From Lachnospiraceae bacterium (GTDB lineage: Bacteria; Bacillota; Clostridia; Lachnospirales; Lachnospiraceae): a stretch of DNA of 64,000 bases. The translations under genes were made by a program, and so were the position numbers. The DNA lies in the NCBI GenBank assembly GCA_017550425.1, contig JAFZPG010000041.1, forward strand, positions 34,964 through 98,963, given 5' to 3'. The notes below the pieces were generated by a model, which had not been told where the DNA came from, did not search any database, and worked only from the letters and a program-made list of their open reading frames with translations. Positions 34,301 through 43,248 of this stretch are shown one piece after another. Position 1 is the first letter of the stretch; each line of letters begins with the position of its first letter.

Positions 34301-36645
34301 ACATTACCCGCAGAATAGGATTTGCTGTTTACGGTTACGATGGTATTATCTTTGATCTCAAATGTGATATCGGTCGATACTACATATCCGCCCGGTGCTC
34401 TTTCCTCATGCAGAGTGTAGACACCATCGGGAAGATTATGGAAGATCGTGGGAGCTTCGCCGGAGCGGAACTCGATCACGGTTGCTGCGTCGCCTTCAGT
34501 CAGGAGCAGTGCGCCGCCGTTAAGTTCAACATCAGCGGTAGCGAATACAACGGATGCGCCCTTTGTATCCGTTCCGTACAGCCACAGGACTGCGCCGGGT
34601 AGTTCATCGCCCAGACCGAGGACCTGCTTACTGATGACAACATCGGCATACTTCGGTCCTTCTGTGGTAGTCTCCTCTTCTGTCGTAGGAACTTCTTCGG
34701 AAGACTCGGGTACAGTGGTCGGGATCTCAACATGGTCAGGAGTATTCTTAACCACGATCGTATTCTTGGATGCGCTTGCAAATGCAGGCATGGTCAATGT
34801 CTTTGTGGTTGCCTGAACCGGACGATAACCATACAGGGTCGCGGAAATGCTTTCGAAAGGAATGTAGTTCACATTGCCCTGGCCATCCAGCGTAAAGAAG
34901 TGCAGCATGAACTCACGATCCCCTGCCATCTGGGTAGAGAAAGGAAGCGTATTAACGGTGTAACCGTTTTTGCTTTCGCTCATGTACTTATTAGACTTTC
35001 TGGAACATGCAAGAACTTCGGATGTTTTTGCATCCACGATCTCAACGCCAAGCTTTACGCCGGCAGGAATCTGCGTGGAAAATGTCGCGGTCACGTCGAT
35101 CTCAGACATGATAACGCTGCCGAAACGCTCCATCGGGAGCTGGGCATAGGCACCGCCTGCAACAACCTTAAAGCCGCCGCCTGCAGTCGTCAGGGGAGCG
35201 ATGACCCTACTGATCTCTCTCTCGTTGATGACTTGTGTATTGAAGGTACCGTTTACGGAACCTTTATCCGTTACCTGGAACGGAATGCGTTCGGAATTTA
35301 AAAGGTATCCGGCAGGAGCAGAAATCTCAACCAAATAGTAGTTGCCGGGCTTGATCCAAATGGTCGTGCCCTCTGCTGCTACGCTGACAGCCGTAGTGTA
35401 GTCTCCCTTGCTGCTGGTCTTGAAGGAAACGAGTTTTCCTTCCATATCGCGAACCTGGAATACAGCTCCGCTCAGTGCCTTACCATCGGTGGAGACCTTC
35501 TTAAGAACTACCTTAACCAAAGTCTCGGGAACCGGAACGACCTTGATGCCGGGGATCGATACGACCGTGAAACGGCTGTTATGTGTCTCCCCGCCGTAGG
35601 TAACGATATTCTGGGCAATGATAGAACCATTGACCGCGTTTGCGGTTACATTCGCACAAGGTGCAAGAATGGTCGCCGTCATATCGGCGTCGTTGGTAAG
35701 GTTGCCATGGTACATTCCATCCGCTGCGGATGAATCGTAAATATTATAAAGGATGTTGGTGCCGGAGAAGTAGGTATCTTCACTGTTACGGATCTCGGTT
35801 CCGTCCGTAAACTTATAGGTCATAGCCTGATGAATATGATAATCAGACAAACCTGCAAGGTCGAGGTTGATGATCAAAGACTGGTTTGAAGAAGCGCGCT
35901 TCATCGTAAGCCCTGCATAGTTCACGGTCTCGGGCTGAACGCCTTCTACGCGAAGTTTATTGCAGAACTCCTTATACTGAGCGGCTGTCATCTTGATGAC
36001 GTTTGTGGTATCCGGAGCCAATGTAATAACGCCGATGTCGTTTTTGTCGCCGCCGGAAAGCTTATCGATCGTTCCGTCCAGAGTCGAAAGAGCTTGAGAC
36101 AGCCCCATCAGATAGCGGAATTCTTTATCCAGATCGATAAAGTATTTATTCTCATCTTCATATAAAAGCTTATAGACGTCCTTCTGCGTATCGCAGTCCG
36201 TGATAGTACCGTTGATCTTGGTCTGGCCGCCGACTCTCTCAACATAGTTCTGTCTTCCGAGGACCGTGCTGGTAGATGAGATCTGGGACGCAACGGGGAA
36301 CAGGTATCTCGCGTAAGAATACTCTGAGATATTGTTTTTAACTGCCTGATTCGTACCGAAGTTCGTACCGGCAGACAAAACGTTCGCAGCGATGTTACCA
36401 TTGGTATGGACCATCGTATCCACGCGATTTTGCGCAAAAAGATGGAAATCACCTGCGACACCCAGGATATTATACCCGTTGCTGTAGTCGTCATACGAAC
36501 CTACGATCGTCGCAATCTGATCTCCACTGACTGATGAATAATCTGCATAAAAACTGTTGCCGGTGATAGCTGTTCCCGATACGATCAGAAGAACAGACAT
36601 CACCACGGCCAAAGCCTTTTTGAATGCATTTACCTTCCCTCTCAT
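31369..36645 (-). CDS. Large cell-surface protein with a choice-of-anchor A-like domain and tandem Cna-B/SpaA repeats
   Basis: 1758 residues. A signal peptide (about 8-34) precedes a choice-of-anchor-A-like domain (about 55-350; ILGVAGDFHLF). A short prealbumin-like domain follows (about 374-480), a beta domain (about 490-640), and six tandem repeats of about 125 residues starting near 663, 792, 916, 1040, 1167 and 1290. Each has ISKQ- or SKK-type Lys at the start and a Glu before AP-GY, the layout for a Lys-Asn isopeptide bond. A Pro/Thr/Glu stalk (about 1412-1650) and one membrane helix (about 1727-1752) with a KKEEEK end follow. No LPXTG motif is visible. The ATG at 36643-36645 has AGGAGG 9 bases upstream. 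Probably an adhesin or fibre. Confidence 0.85.
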   Translation of the reverse strand: MRGKVNAFKKALAVVMSVLLIVSGTAITGNSFYADYSSVSGDQIATIVGSYDDYSNGYNILGVAGDFHLFAQNRVDTMVHTNGNIAANVLSAGTNFGTNQAVKNNISEYSYARYLFPVASQISSTSTVLGRQNYVERVGGQTKINGTITDCDTQKDVYKLLYEDENKYFIDLDKEFRYLMGLSQALSTLDGTIDKLSGGDKNDIGVITLAPDTTNVIKMTAAQYKEFCNKLRVEGVQPETVNYAGLTMKRASSNQSLIINLDLAGLSDYHIHQAMTYKFTDGTEIRNSEDTYFSGTNILYNIYDSSAADGMYHGNLTNDADMTATILAPCANVTANAVNGSIIAQNIVTYGGETHNSRFTVVSIPGIKVVPVPETLVKVVLKKVSTDGKALSGAVFQVRDMEGKLVSFKTSSKGDYTTAVSVAAEGTTIWIKPGNYYLVEISAPAGYLLNSERIPFQVTDKGSVNGTFNTQVINEREISRVIAPLTTAGGGFKVVAGGAYAQLPMERFGSVIMSEIDVTATFSTQIPAGVKLGVEIVDAKTSEVLACSRKSNKYMSESKNGYTVNTLPFSTQMAGDREFMLHFFTLDGQGNVNYIPFESISATLYGYRPVQATTKTLTMPAFASASKNTIVVKNTPDHVEIPTTVPESSEEVPTTEEETTTEGPKYADVVISKQVLGLGDELPGAVLWLYGTDTKGASVVFATADVELNGGALLLTEGDAATVIEFRSGEAPTIFHNLPDGVYTLHEERAPGGYVVSTDITFEIKDNTIVTVNSKSYSAGNVIVMFDDVAPILTDVEISKQDVFGTELQGAKLFVYGQDSKGNAVALTKDNLKKAEDAVFLGVENNVLMFLSGLSSSKIVGLPDGNYTLHEEAAPKGYLVTTDIPFTVEKGKLVKINNVSVSASSNLIVMTDDAVPVLTTVSLSKKATGGDEIEGAEMFLTGTDADNKAVVFTDAQIADAKNSPVISEDGKSITWFSGKEETKIKDLVNGVYVLHEETAPSGYFTATDITFAVYEGNVISCSSKSWADGEDLIVMYDDAIPVPKDIKISKQNTGHDELDGALLVLTGVDANGNTVLFDATQFEGGKGASLQKSTNDMLAYITGSEPSFVKGLKDGKYTLTEKVAPLGYKIATDIVFEIENGNITKVNEKAYAEGNVIVMIDDAKPQPKKAGVKISKQDVYGVELPGAELRLYGKDKDKAPVEFTSENIELASDAKPGITTSTVVTFFSGSSPSTFKDLPDGDYTLEELNAPNGYLVASAINFTIKDGALYSIDKVTVSAGKDLIVMYDKAKTADVYISKQDVYDSELPGATLQLTGVDDKGNKVDFSNYVVKNGQKAEVTKKNSEMIEFVSGITPTLIHGLVNGTYHLHEYAAPNGYVVASDIRFVIKNGVLYSIDNAVVSTGSDLIVMIDKAEPTTEAPTTEEPTTEAPTEVPTEAPTTEAPTEVPTEAPTKPEPTTEAPTEVPTEAPTKPEPTTEAPTEVPTEAPTKPEPTTEYEIPTEAPTEESTGAEEPTTEYVIPTETPTEESTGAEEPTTEAPTEVPTEAPTKPEPTTEAPTEAPTEAPTKPEPTTEVPTEVPTEAPTKPEPTTEAPTEAPTLIGSNNETKPEPTTEYIIPTEAETEESTGEEIETVPETLPPVIIETEEESLPPVTVAETKPSESESEPVVETSAEEVPSNPVLLGGGNEEKKPAQTQAFANETQAETTPSQNPPMIVGGGSQTYVLGISDYAKAIGITMMVLGFICLSACIILFKKEEEK
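31690..32410 (-). repeat. Tandem coding repeats of the Pro/Thr/Glu stalk
   Basis: About six copies of an 18-residue (54-base) unit of the form TEAPTEVPTEAPTKPEPT, plus three copies of a YxIPTE..TEESTGxEE unit. At DNA level the copies differ mainly at third codon positions, so they are old or under selection for the protein. Length change by recombination is likely. Confidence 0.85.
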
Positions 36646-36734
36646 GATACATAACCTCCTCATATACAACATGCGATAATTATATAGAACGGGGCCATCC
36701 CATTATAACCCCATAATATGCGCAATATCATTTT

Positions 36735-36763
36735 ACCATACATCCGGCAGGTTGTCCCGTCAA
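36735..36763 (-). promoter_or_regulatory. Candidate promoter of the surface-protein gene
   Basis: Minus strand TTGACG (36758-36763), 17 bases, TATGGT (36735-36740). A separate perfect TATAAT closer to the gene (about 36706-36711) lacks a -35, so the true start site is uncertain. The 240-base gap (36646-36885) is AT-rich and may hold further control sites. Confidence 0.45.
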
Positions 36764-36885
36764 ATATTGTGGTAATATGAGCAAGAACTGGCAAATCTCT
36801 GCTGCAAAAGTTTGCCGTCTCACGAGGATATTTTAACAAATCGATATCTAAATATCTATGGTATTTCGCAAGTGAAAATGAACGT

Positions 36886-39360
36886 TTACGGGAGGTAGGA
36901 TTCAGTAAACGTTTTCGTTCCGAGCCGCACCAAAACAGCGCCTTTCCGATTGGTCATCCTTATCTCCGAACCCAGCATTTTTAATCGCGAAAGCACCTCC
37001 GGAGCAGGATGTCCGTAGTTATTCTTACCAACGCTGATCAGAGCGATCTTGGGTTTGACCGCAGCAAGAAATTCATCACTCGAACTATGCAACGAACCAT
37101 GATGTGCCACCTTCAGGATCTCGGCAGCAAGCTCGCTTTTTCGAGCCAGCAGCCACTCCTCCTGCTCCTGTGACATATCCGCGGCAAACAGCAAAAAATG
37201 ATCATTCGTTTCGATTCGTATTACGATGGAGGCATCATTTTCAGTTGATGCAGGATATGCAGGATCCGGAAGGAGGCTTACGACGCGGGCACCTCCCACC
37301 GTAAATTCCATTCCCGCGTACAATGCATACACTTCACAGTCGGGCTTTCTCCCGCTTAGTTCTGTCAATTCCTCGATCGTATCGGCGGATGAGATCAGCA
37401 GGCGTCGACACCGGATATGCGGCGCAAAAGCGGACAGGGCATTTTCTTCAGCCGCGATCTCCTGCTCCATTTGCACGAATGCGCTGATGTGATCCATATC
37501 AAAATGCGTAAGCATCCAGGCATCGATCGTATCCATACCGTAATATAAAAAGGCCGGTTCGATCACACGTTTCCACAGATCATCCCGAAAAGAATTTCCG
37601 CAATCGATCACCATGTTTTCTCCATTTGGGAAGCGAAAGATAAAACCATCTCCCTGACCGACATCCAACATGATCAGTTCCGTCACTGCAGGCGGTCTGC
37701 GTTTCAGCGCATTCGGGATCAGGAGTCCACTGAGCATTAGGAGGAGAAATAAAGGCACTCTTGATCTTCTTTGATCCGGCAGATAGTTTCTACCCGTTAC
37801 CCGACTCTTTTTTCGTCCGTAATGTGTTAGCCTCGATGTCAGGCACAACAGGATCAGTCCACCACCGAAGAAGACAGAATACAGAAGGATCTCCTCAGCC
37901 TTCGGTCTTCCGGTAATACAGACATTGCCCGGGATCCGTTCAAAACGTTCGGACAGCCAAAGGATACTGCGGGCAATGCTGACCGCAGGTCCCAGCGCCG
38001 GTCGAAAAAGCGAAAAGCCCAAAAAAGCCGGAAGGATCATCAACGCAGATCCCGCGAGCAAAGAGATCAGCAGTAGGCTGATCAACGGCAGTACCAAAAG
38101 GTTCAAAAGCATTGCATATCGCGACGTTTCAAAGTATGAATAACAGATCACAGGGCTGATCACGGTAAGCACCGTCCAGGATGCAAGCAATGCCGACCGT
38201 ATCCGGGAACGGAGCCGTTTACTCTCCGCTTTATTACGAATCCAAAGCGTCTGTACATGCGGCACCAGCCAGAGGATCGCTGCCATACTGAGAAACGAAA
38301 GTTGAAAACCACTGTCAAAAACCAACATCGGTTTTTGAAACGTCCTCCAAAGGAAGCAGACACTGAGTGCGCACTTTCCATCGTAGGTACGACCGATACT
38401 GCGGCCGAAGGAAGCGATCAAAAACATGTCATACGCACGCAGTGCAGGATAACCTGCTCCCGTCAAAACCACGTACAGCCCGATCACGATCATGCCCAGG
38501 AACAGGCGAAGATAAAACGAGATCCTCAGTTTCCTAAGGAGTAGCAATAACATCGACGCAAGCATCGAGATATGCAGCCCGGATACCGTCAGGATGTGAG
38601 CCAGCCCGGATCTGCGAAGGGTTTCACGCTCCTCTTCGTCCATAGAACTCTTCTCTCCCAGTAAGATCCCCTGAAAGAAACCATACACATCCTCCGGAGC
38701 AGTCATTCGGATCGCCTCCAACATCCAGGTTCGAAACGTAAACACTCCGTCCTTCAAACGATCCGAAACGTTGTTACTCTCTGTCCGCCTCAGAATCTTT
38801 CCGTCGTATATATGATAGTAGATTCCTCGATATCCGTAATAGGAAAAAGCGTCAAAGCCGCCCGGATTTTTCGCTCTTTCATAGACTTCCGCTTCGCCTT
38901 CAAATGTAACAACACTTCCGCTCTTCACATCCGCTGTTGTATAAACCAGAGCTTCCCCCTCCAGATCCATTCCATTCACGGAAACAGAATTCAGCGTAAG
39001 CACGAAGGTGACACTGTCCTCTTTTTCTTTTCGCTCTTTACGGATCACACGCCCACTCATCTTCGTTACGCCATTCTCTATACACGAAACAGCCTGTTCC
39101 AAACGCACGCCAGCCTCATATAGAAGCCGTCCTTGTGCGTGCGCATGAAACATTCCCAGCAAAAACAAGACCGGGAGCAGCATATATGCTATGCTGTTCC
39201 CGGAATTCTTTCGTACAATATGTATGACCACGATGGCGTAAACGATCGCTGCGGCAAAAGCCGCCGAAACATGGATCATCCTGCCTGCCTGCGCCCCCGA
39301 CAGGACGAGCCCCATCCCCCAGGACAACGCGGCAGCAACCACCGGTCGTTTCAATATCAT
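36886..39360 (-). CDS. comEC: DNA-uptake channel protein ComEC/Rec2
   Basis: 824 residues. N-terminal membrane segments and an OB-like region (about 90-190), the competence domain with HILTVSGLHISMLASMLL (about 250-500), and a C-terminal metallo-beta-lactamase domain with LDVGQGDGFIFRF, THFDMDHISAF, and LKVAHHGSLHSSSDEF. ComEC carries single-stranded DNA across the membrane in transformation. The start overlaps the stop of the GerMN lipoprotein gene by 4 bases. It is the last gene of the operon started at 43149-43177. Confidence 0.93.
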   Translation of the reverse strand: MILKRPVVAAALSWGMGLVLSGAQAGRMIHVSAAFAAAIVYAIVVIHIVRKNSGNSIAYMLLPVLFLLGMFHAHAQGRLLYEAGVRLEQAVSCIENGVTKMSGRVIRKERKEKEDSVTFVLTLNSVSVNGMDLEGEALVYTTADVKSGSVVTFEGEAEVYERAKNPGGFDAFSYYGYRGIYYHIYDGKILRRTESNNVSDRLKDGVFTFRTWMLEAIRMTAPEDVYGFFQGILLGEKSSMDEEERETLRRSGLAHILTVSGLHISMLASMLLLLLRKLRISFYLRLFLGMIVIGLYVVLTGAGYPALRAYDMFLIASFGRSIGRTYDGKCALSVCFLWRTFQKPMLVFDSGFQLSFLSMAAILWLVPHVQTLWIRNKAESKRLRSRIRSALLASWTVLTVISPVICYSYFETSRYAMLLNLLVLPLISLLLISLLAGSALMILPAFLGFSLFRPALGPAVSIARSILWLSERFERIPGNVCITGRPKAEEILLYSVFFGGGLILLCLTSRLTHYGRKKSRVTGRNYLPDQRRSRVPLFLLLMLSGLLIPNALKRRPPAVTELIMLDVGQGDGFIFRFPNGENMVIDCGNSFRDDLWKRVIEPAFLYYGMDTIDAWMLTHFDMDHISAFVQMEQEIAAEENALSAFAPHIRCRRLLISSADTIEELTELSGRKPDCEVYALYAGMEFTVGGARVVSLLPDPAYPASTENDASIVIRIETNDHFLLFAADMSQEQEEWLLARKSELAAEILKVAHHGSLHSSSDEFLAAVKPKIALISVGKNNYGHPAPEVLSRLKMLGSEIRMTNRKGAVLVRLGTKTFTESYLP

Positions 39361-40310
39361 TCTCCGTTCTGTTCTTCTTTATTCATGTCCAGATCTCGTT
39401 CCAACGGATCCGTTAGCGACAGTTCCTCGCCGAACGGCTCACCGTTCACGCCCTCGAACCGTATCGCGACCCGATTGATGTTCGTAAGTTCGGTCAATGA
39501 ATTAACGATCGCGTAGATCATGGTCTTCGGCCGAATGTGCTGCGCATCCATTTTGCTGAGAACGTTCTGCGACAGCAGAACATAGCAGATGCCGTTGTTT
39601 ACGTTGATCGACAGGATCTCCGTATCTGCAGGCAAAACGGGACGATGCGTATCCCGTGTCGGTCCTTCGATCAACAGTTTCAGGACCATTTCATACAGAG
39701 ACGTACCATATCCATAGGACACCTCCCGAACTTCCTCGAACAGGTCAACCCCGTTTTCATCCGTAAAAAACAGTTTCAAGCGGGCGCTGGCCAGGTTCTC
39801 AAAGAGATTTAATTCGAAATCTCCTGCCGTCATGGCTCCGGGCGTATATCCATTCGCGTCCTTATACAGTGCATCTTCCACATAGATCAAAACCGCGTCC
39901 ACGCCGGAGACTGCCGACAGTGTCCGTACGATCGCCGCACGGGCCAGGATCTCACGTGTACTTTTCAGTGAATTATATTCAGGAGACAGATGCAGTTCCA
40001 AAGTGCCTTCTTTGATCCGCAGGTTCTGTAAGGATACACCGGAACCAAATGCGCAGTTATGTCCGTGTTCCGAGGGATCCTGCATGATCTTAAGCAACGT
40101 TCTGGCGAGATCCTCCGGTGTCTCTTCCTGTGCTTCCCGCACTTCCGTAGCCAGATGGAGGCCATCCTGGGTCAGATAATATACTTCAAATTCACCATCC
40201 GCAAGTTTCGAAATCGTCGTTTCTTCCGTGTCGGAATTCTTCTTGCATCCGCAGATCAGACTCAAAACGCATAACGAAAGCAGCAGAAGGATCAACGATC
40301 TTTTCATCAT
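39357..40310 (-). CDS. Lipoprotein with GerMN-type domains
   Basis: 317 residues. A signal peptide ends in the lipobox LICGC. Two GerMN-like halves follow (about 40-155 and 165-290), recognised from DLARTLLKIMQDP..LRIKEGTLELHLSPEYN and LYEMVLKLLIEGPTRD..LSINVNNGICYVLLSQ. GerM proteins act in spore outgrowth and coat or septum processes. Lipoproteins of this type are often paired with WalK-like kinases. The ATG overlaps the histidine-kinase stop by 4 bases, and comEC starts within its end. Confidence 0.85.
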   Translation of the reverse strand: MMKRSLILLLLSLCVLSLICGCKKNSDTEETTISKLADGEFEVYYLTQDGLHLATEVREAQEETPEDLARTLLKIMQDPSEHGHNCAFGSGVSLQNLRIKEGTLELHLSPEYNSLKSTREILARAAIVRTLSAVSGVDAVLIYVEDALYKDANGYTPGAMTAGDFELNLFENLASARLKLFFTDENGVDLFEEVREVSYGYGTSLYEMVLKLLIEGPTRDTHRPVLPADTEILSINVNNGICYVLLSQNVLSKMDAQHIRPKTMIYAIVNSLTELTNINRVAIRFEGVNGEPFGEELSLTDPLERDLDMNKEEQNGE

Positions 40311-41770
40311 GCGCCACCTCCTTCCGAACTTTCCGAAACATTATTCAACGGAATTCGAACGGTAAATGTCGTACCTTCGTTCTCCTTACTGAACACGCGG
40401 ATAATGCCCTTATGCATTTGAATAATATTACGTGTGATCGCCAGGCCCAGGCCGGTGCCGCCCATTTCCCGTGACCGCGCCTTATCGACACGATAAAAAC
40501 GCTCGAAGATCTTCGATTGTGATTCCGCCGGAATACCAAAACCGGAATCCTCGACCTTGATATAAAAATACTTATGGTCCGCGTTGAGCGAAACGCGAAC
40601 GTGTCCGCTCTCACGATTATATTTGATCGCATTTTCCACGAGATTTGAGATCGCCAGAACGAGTTTCACCTCATCGACCTCAGCATCTACCCGACGAAAG
40701 CTCTCCAAAACCAGTTCAACGTTCTTTTTACCGGCCAGTGGCTGCAAACGTTTCAACAAACCTTCGAGCATCGCATGGATATCGACCGTAGCATAATTCA
40801 GAGTTGCATTCGACTCATCCGTACGCACCAACGTCAGAAGGTCGTCAATGATCTTCGCCTCACGGTTCAGTTCATCCGAAATGTCCGTCATGAAGTCCTC
40901 GTACAGTTCGACCGGCGCCTCGCCCTTCGGCATGGACATCAGAGAATCTGCGAGAACACGGATCGATGTGATCGGCGTCTTAAGCTCATGCGACACATTC
41001 GATACGAATTCCTTTCGAGAAGTGTCGATTGCGTGTAGCTGCTCCATCAATTCATTGACCGTATCCGAGGTCTCGACCAGTTCCTTGTAGTGCTTGCCTA
41101 CGATATCTCCACGCTGACCGTCATACAACGCATGCGCAGAATCCTTAAGTTTCTTTATGGGCCTTCCGAGCATGAAAGCGAAATAATATACAACGCAAAC
41201 CGTGACCAGCAAAATGATGGTCAACAACAGGATGCTTTTACGGCTAACCGATGCAATAAACGATCCGTTTTTCGCAAGTGGTGCCATAAAGCACAAAATA
41301 TAGGTTTTCATCGAATTCTTCGGAACGACTTTAACATAGTAGTTGATATAATCATCTGTTATCTCGGTCAATGATTCGCGGTCCGAAGAATTCAGCGATA
41401 ATACCCCTTGAAAAACAACATAATGCACTCGATCATACGCGTAAGTATCCGCGATGGCGCGGTACGAGGGATCCAGAAGAAGCATACGTCCATTCAACAG
41501 TTTTGCGCTATCCACCATTTGAGAGCGAACATCCGAAAGAACCGCGCTGTCTTCCGGCGCGGTTATATAAGATATAAACTGTGAAATATTCGAACATTCG
41601 GAATAAACCCGTTCTTTCGTTTCATTGACCAAAGCATCCTTTACGGACTGCCGCATCCCCAATTGATACACGATCATAGGGATCATGCTGATCAAAAGAA
41701 GCACCAGGAAGATAACGAACCTGAACGGAAGGCCTTGTCTCTTACGAACGTTCTTCTCCTTGTCATTCAT
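40307..41770 (-). CDS. Membrane sensor histidine kinase (WalK/PhoR-like)
   Basis: 487 residues. Membrane segment (about 17-38), an extracytoplasmic sensor domain of about 130 residues, a second membrane segment (about 180-202), a HAMP-like region (about 203-255), then the kinase core: H-box SHELKTPITSIRVL, N-box LVENAIKYN, DSGFGIPAES and GGTGLGLAITRN. It starts 15 bases after its response regulator. The ligand is unknown. The partner genes (comEA-like, GerMN lipoprotein, comEC) point to an envelope or competence cue. Confidence 0.93.
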   Translation of the reverse strand: MNDKEKNVRKRQGLPFRFVIFLVLLLISMIPMIVYQLGMRQSVKDALVNETKERVYSECSNISQFISYITAPEDSAVLSDVRSQMVDSAKLLNGRMLLLDPSYRAIADTYAYDRVHYVVFQGVLSLNSSDRESLTEITDDYINYYVKVVPKNSMKTYILCFMAPLAKNGSFIASVSRKSILLLTIILLVTVCVVYYFAFMLGRPIKKLKDSAHALYDGQRGDIVGKHYKELVETSDTVNELMEQLHAIDTSRKEFVSNVSHELKTPITSIRVLADSLMSMPKGEAPVELYEDFMTDISDELNREAKIIDDLLTLVRTDESNATLNYATVDIHAMLEGLLKRLQPLAGKKNVELVLESFRRVDAEVDEVKLVLAISNLVENAIKYNRESGHVRVSLNADHKYFYIKVEDSGFGIPAESQSKIFERFYRVDKARSREMGGTGLGLAITRNIIQMHKGIIRVFSKENEGTTFTVRIPLNNVSESSEGGGA

Positions 41771-41785
41771 TTATGCGCTTCTCTC

Positions 41786-42478
41786 TCAACCTTGTTTATA
41801 AAAATATCCGATGCCCCACTTCGTCTGAACGTACTTCGGTTCACCGGGGTTCGGCTCGATCTTCTCACGCAGGCGACGCACATGTACATCAACGGTACGC
41901 ACATCGCCGGGATAATCATAACCCCAAACGATCTGCAGAAGATTCTCACGAGAATAAACCTTATTCGGATTATTCACCATCAATTCCAAAATATCAAATT
42001 CACGTGCGGTCAGATTGATCTCAACGCCATCGATCTTCACCGTGCGGCTCTCGCTGTCGATCACGATGCCCTCTGTAGTTCCCTCGGGAACGACCTTACT
42101 CTCCGTTTTATCGGAGTTTTTAGCGCGACGAATGATCGCACGGACACGTGCCTTTACCTCAAGGATATTAAAAGGTTTGGTAATATAATCATCGGCTCCA
42201 TATTCGAAGCCCATGATCTTATCCATATCATCGTTCTTCGCGGTAAGCATCAGAATCGGCACCTGGGAAAACTCCCGGACCATATTGCACACTTCATAGC
42301 CGTTGTACTTCGGAAGCATCACATCCAGAAGCATTGCATCGTATTCCTTCTGCTTCGCAAAAGCGATCGCTTCTTCGCCATCATAAGCGCAATCCACTTC
42401 ATAGCCATCCTGCTCGAGCGAAAACTTCAATCCCTTCACGATGATCTTTTCGTCATCCACAACCGATATCCTAGCCAT
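41786..42478 (-). CDS. OmpR/PhoB-family response regulator
   Basis: 230 residues. Receiver domain with ISVVDDEKI acidic pocket, the phosphorylated Asp in MLLDVMLPKYNGYEV and the conserved Lys in DYITKPFNI. A winged-helix DNA-binding domain follows (RTVDVHVRRLREKIE, VQTKWGIGYFY). The ATG at 42476-42478 has AGGAG 5 bases upstream; a GTG two codons earlier is the alternative. It starts 11 bases after the comEA-like gene. Confidence 0.95.
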   Translation of the reverse strand: MARISVVDDEKIIVKGLKFSLEQDGYEVDCAYDGEEAIAFAKQKEYDAMLLDVMLPKYNGYEVCNMVREFSQVPILMLTAKNDDMDKIMGFEYGADDYITKPFNILEVKARVRAIIRRAKNSDKTESKVVPEGTTEGIVIDSESRTVKIDGVEINLTAREFDILELMVNNPNKVYSRENLLQIVWGYDYPGDVRTVDVHVRRLREKIEPNPGEPKYVQTKWGIGYFYKQG

Positions 42479-42489
42479 ATTCACTCCTG

Positions 42490-43098
42490 TTATCTTCCTG
42501 TCGTGATCTTATCGCGGATCTGTTCAAACGCAGCCTGTTTGATCCCGCTCACCTGCATGATCGCCTCGATCGTCTCGAAAGGTCCATGTTTATTTCGGTG
42601 GTCAATGATCGCCTGTGCTCGTGTTTCCCCGATGCCGGGCAGGGTCATCAGTTCCCTGACATCCGCCGTGTTGATATTTACCAATCCGGATCCCGTTTGA
42701 GAGTATATGACACCACGGGCAACATAAGCCTCGCGACTCAACACCTCCACCTGCTCACCATCCGTCACCGGTCGTGCCAGGTTTACACTGGCGGGTTCCG
42801 CCGCCTCGGTAAAACCGCCCGCCGCGCGGATCGCCGCATCCAGCCGCTCGCCGCTTTTTAGTTCATAAACTCCGGGATGCAGGACCTCTCCGACGACATA
42901 TACGAATATCGTGCCTTCGGTCTCCGAAGGCATGTCGACCAGTGATCCGGACTCTGTCAATGCTTCGAGCACAAAGTCCTCTGCGCTCGAGGTCACCGAA
43001 TCCGAAAACAAATCCGGAAGATCACATCCGGGCAGAAAAAGCAGGCTCAGCCAGAATACTCCGGATATGAAACGTCTTTTTTTGTGTTGCTTCGGCAT
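42490..43098 (-). CDS. comEA: ComEA-like DNA-binding lipoprotein
   Basis: 202 residues. A signal peptide ends in the lipobox FLPGC. Residues about 65-135 form an SLBB domain (IFVYVVGEVLHPGVYELKSG), and 140-202 a double helix-hairpin-helix (VNINTADVRELMTLPGIGET). ComEA binds incoming double-stranded DNA outside the membrane. Bacillus ComEA uses a membrane helix instead of a lipid anchor, so this is a variant. It is the first gene of a five-gene operon ending in comEC. Confidence 0.92.
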   Translation of the reverse strand: MPKQHKKRRFISGVFWLSLLFLPGCDLPDLFSDSVTSSAEDFVLEALTESGSLVDMPSETEGTIFVYVVGEVLHPGVYELKSGERLDAAIRAAGGFTEAAEPASVNLARPVTDGEQVEVLSREAYVARGVIYSQTGSGLVNINTADVRELMTLPGIGETRAQAIIDHRNKHGPFETIEAIMQVSGIKQAAFEQIRDKITTGR

Positions 43099-43148
43099 AT
43101 CTCCTCCCTCATACGAGCGAGGCGGCCGGCAAATGTCATACCAATTCT

Positions 43149-43177
43149 ATTTTAGCAACCGCGAGGAAAATATGCAA
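43149..43177 (-). promoter_or_regulatory. Promoter of the comEA/two-component/comEC operon
   Basis: Minus strand TTGCAT (43172-43177), 17-base spacer, TAAAAT (43149-43154), about 50 bases before comEA. Confidence 0.8.
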
Positions 43178-43205
43178 GTCTTTTTCCTTAGTCCTTCCTG
43201 TTTTA

Positions 43206-43242
43206 AAACAAAAAACGCTCCCATCCGTTACCGGAGGGAGCG
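43206..43242 (-). terminator. Terminator after the NatB-like pair
   Basis: Stem CGCTCCC/GGGAGCG (43216-43222 with 43236-43242) extending inward with TCCG/CGGA and one bulge, then TTTTTTGTTTT on the minus strand. Confidence 0.9.
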
Positions 43243-43248
43243 TCGATA

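Noticed and set aside
36646..36885. A cyclic-di-GMP or other riboswitch before the surface-protein gene
   Set aside because: The stretch is AT-rich and I could not match conserved cores of known riboswitch classes.
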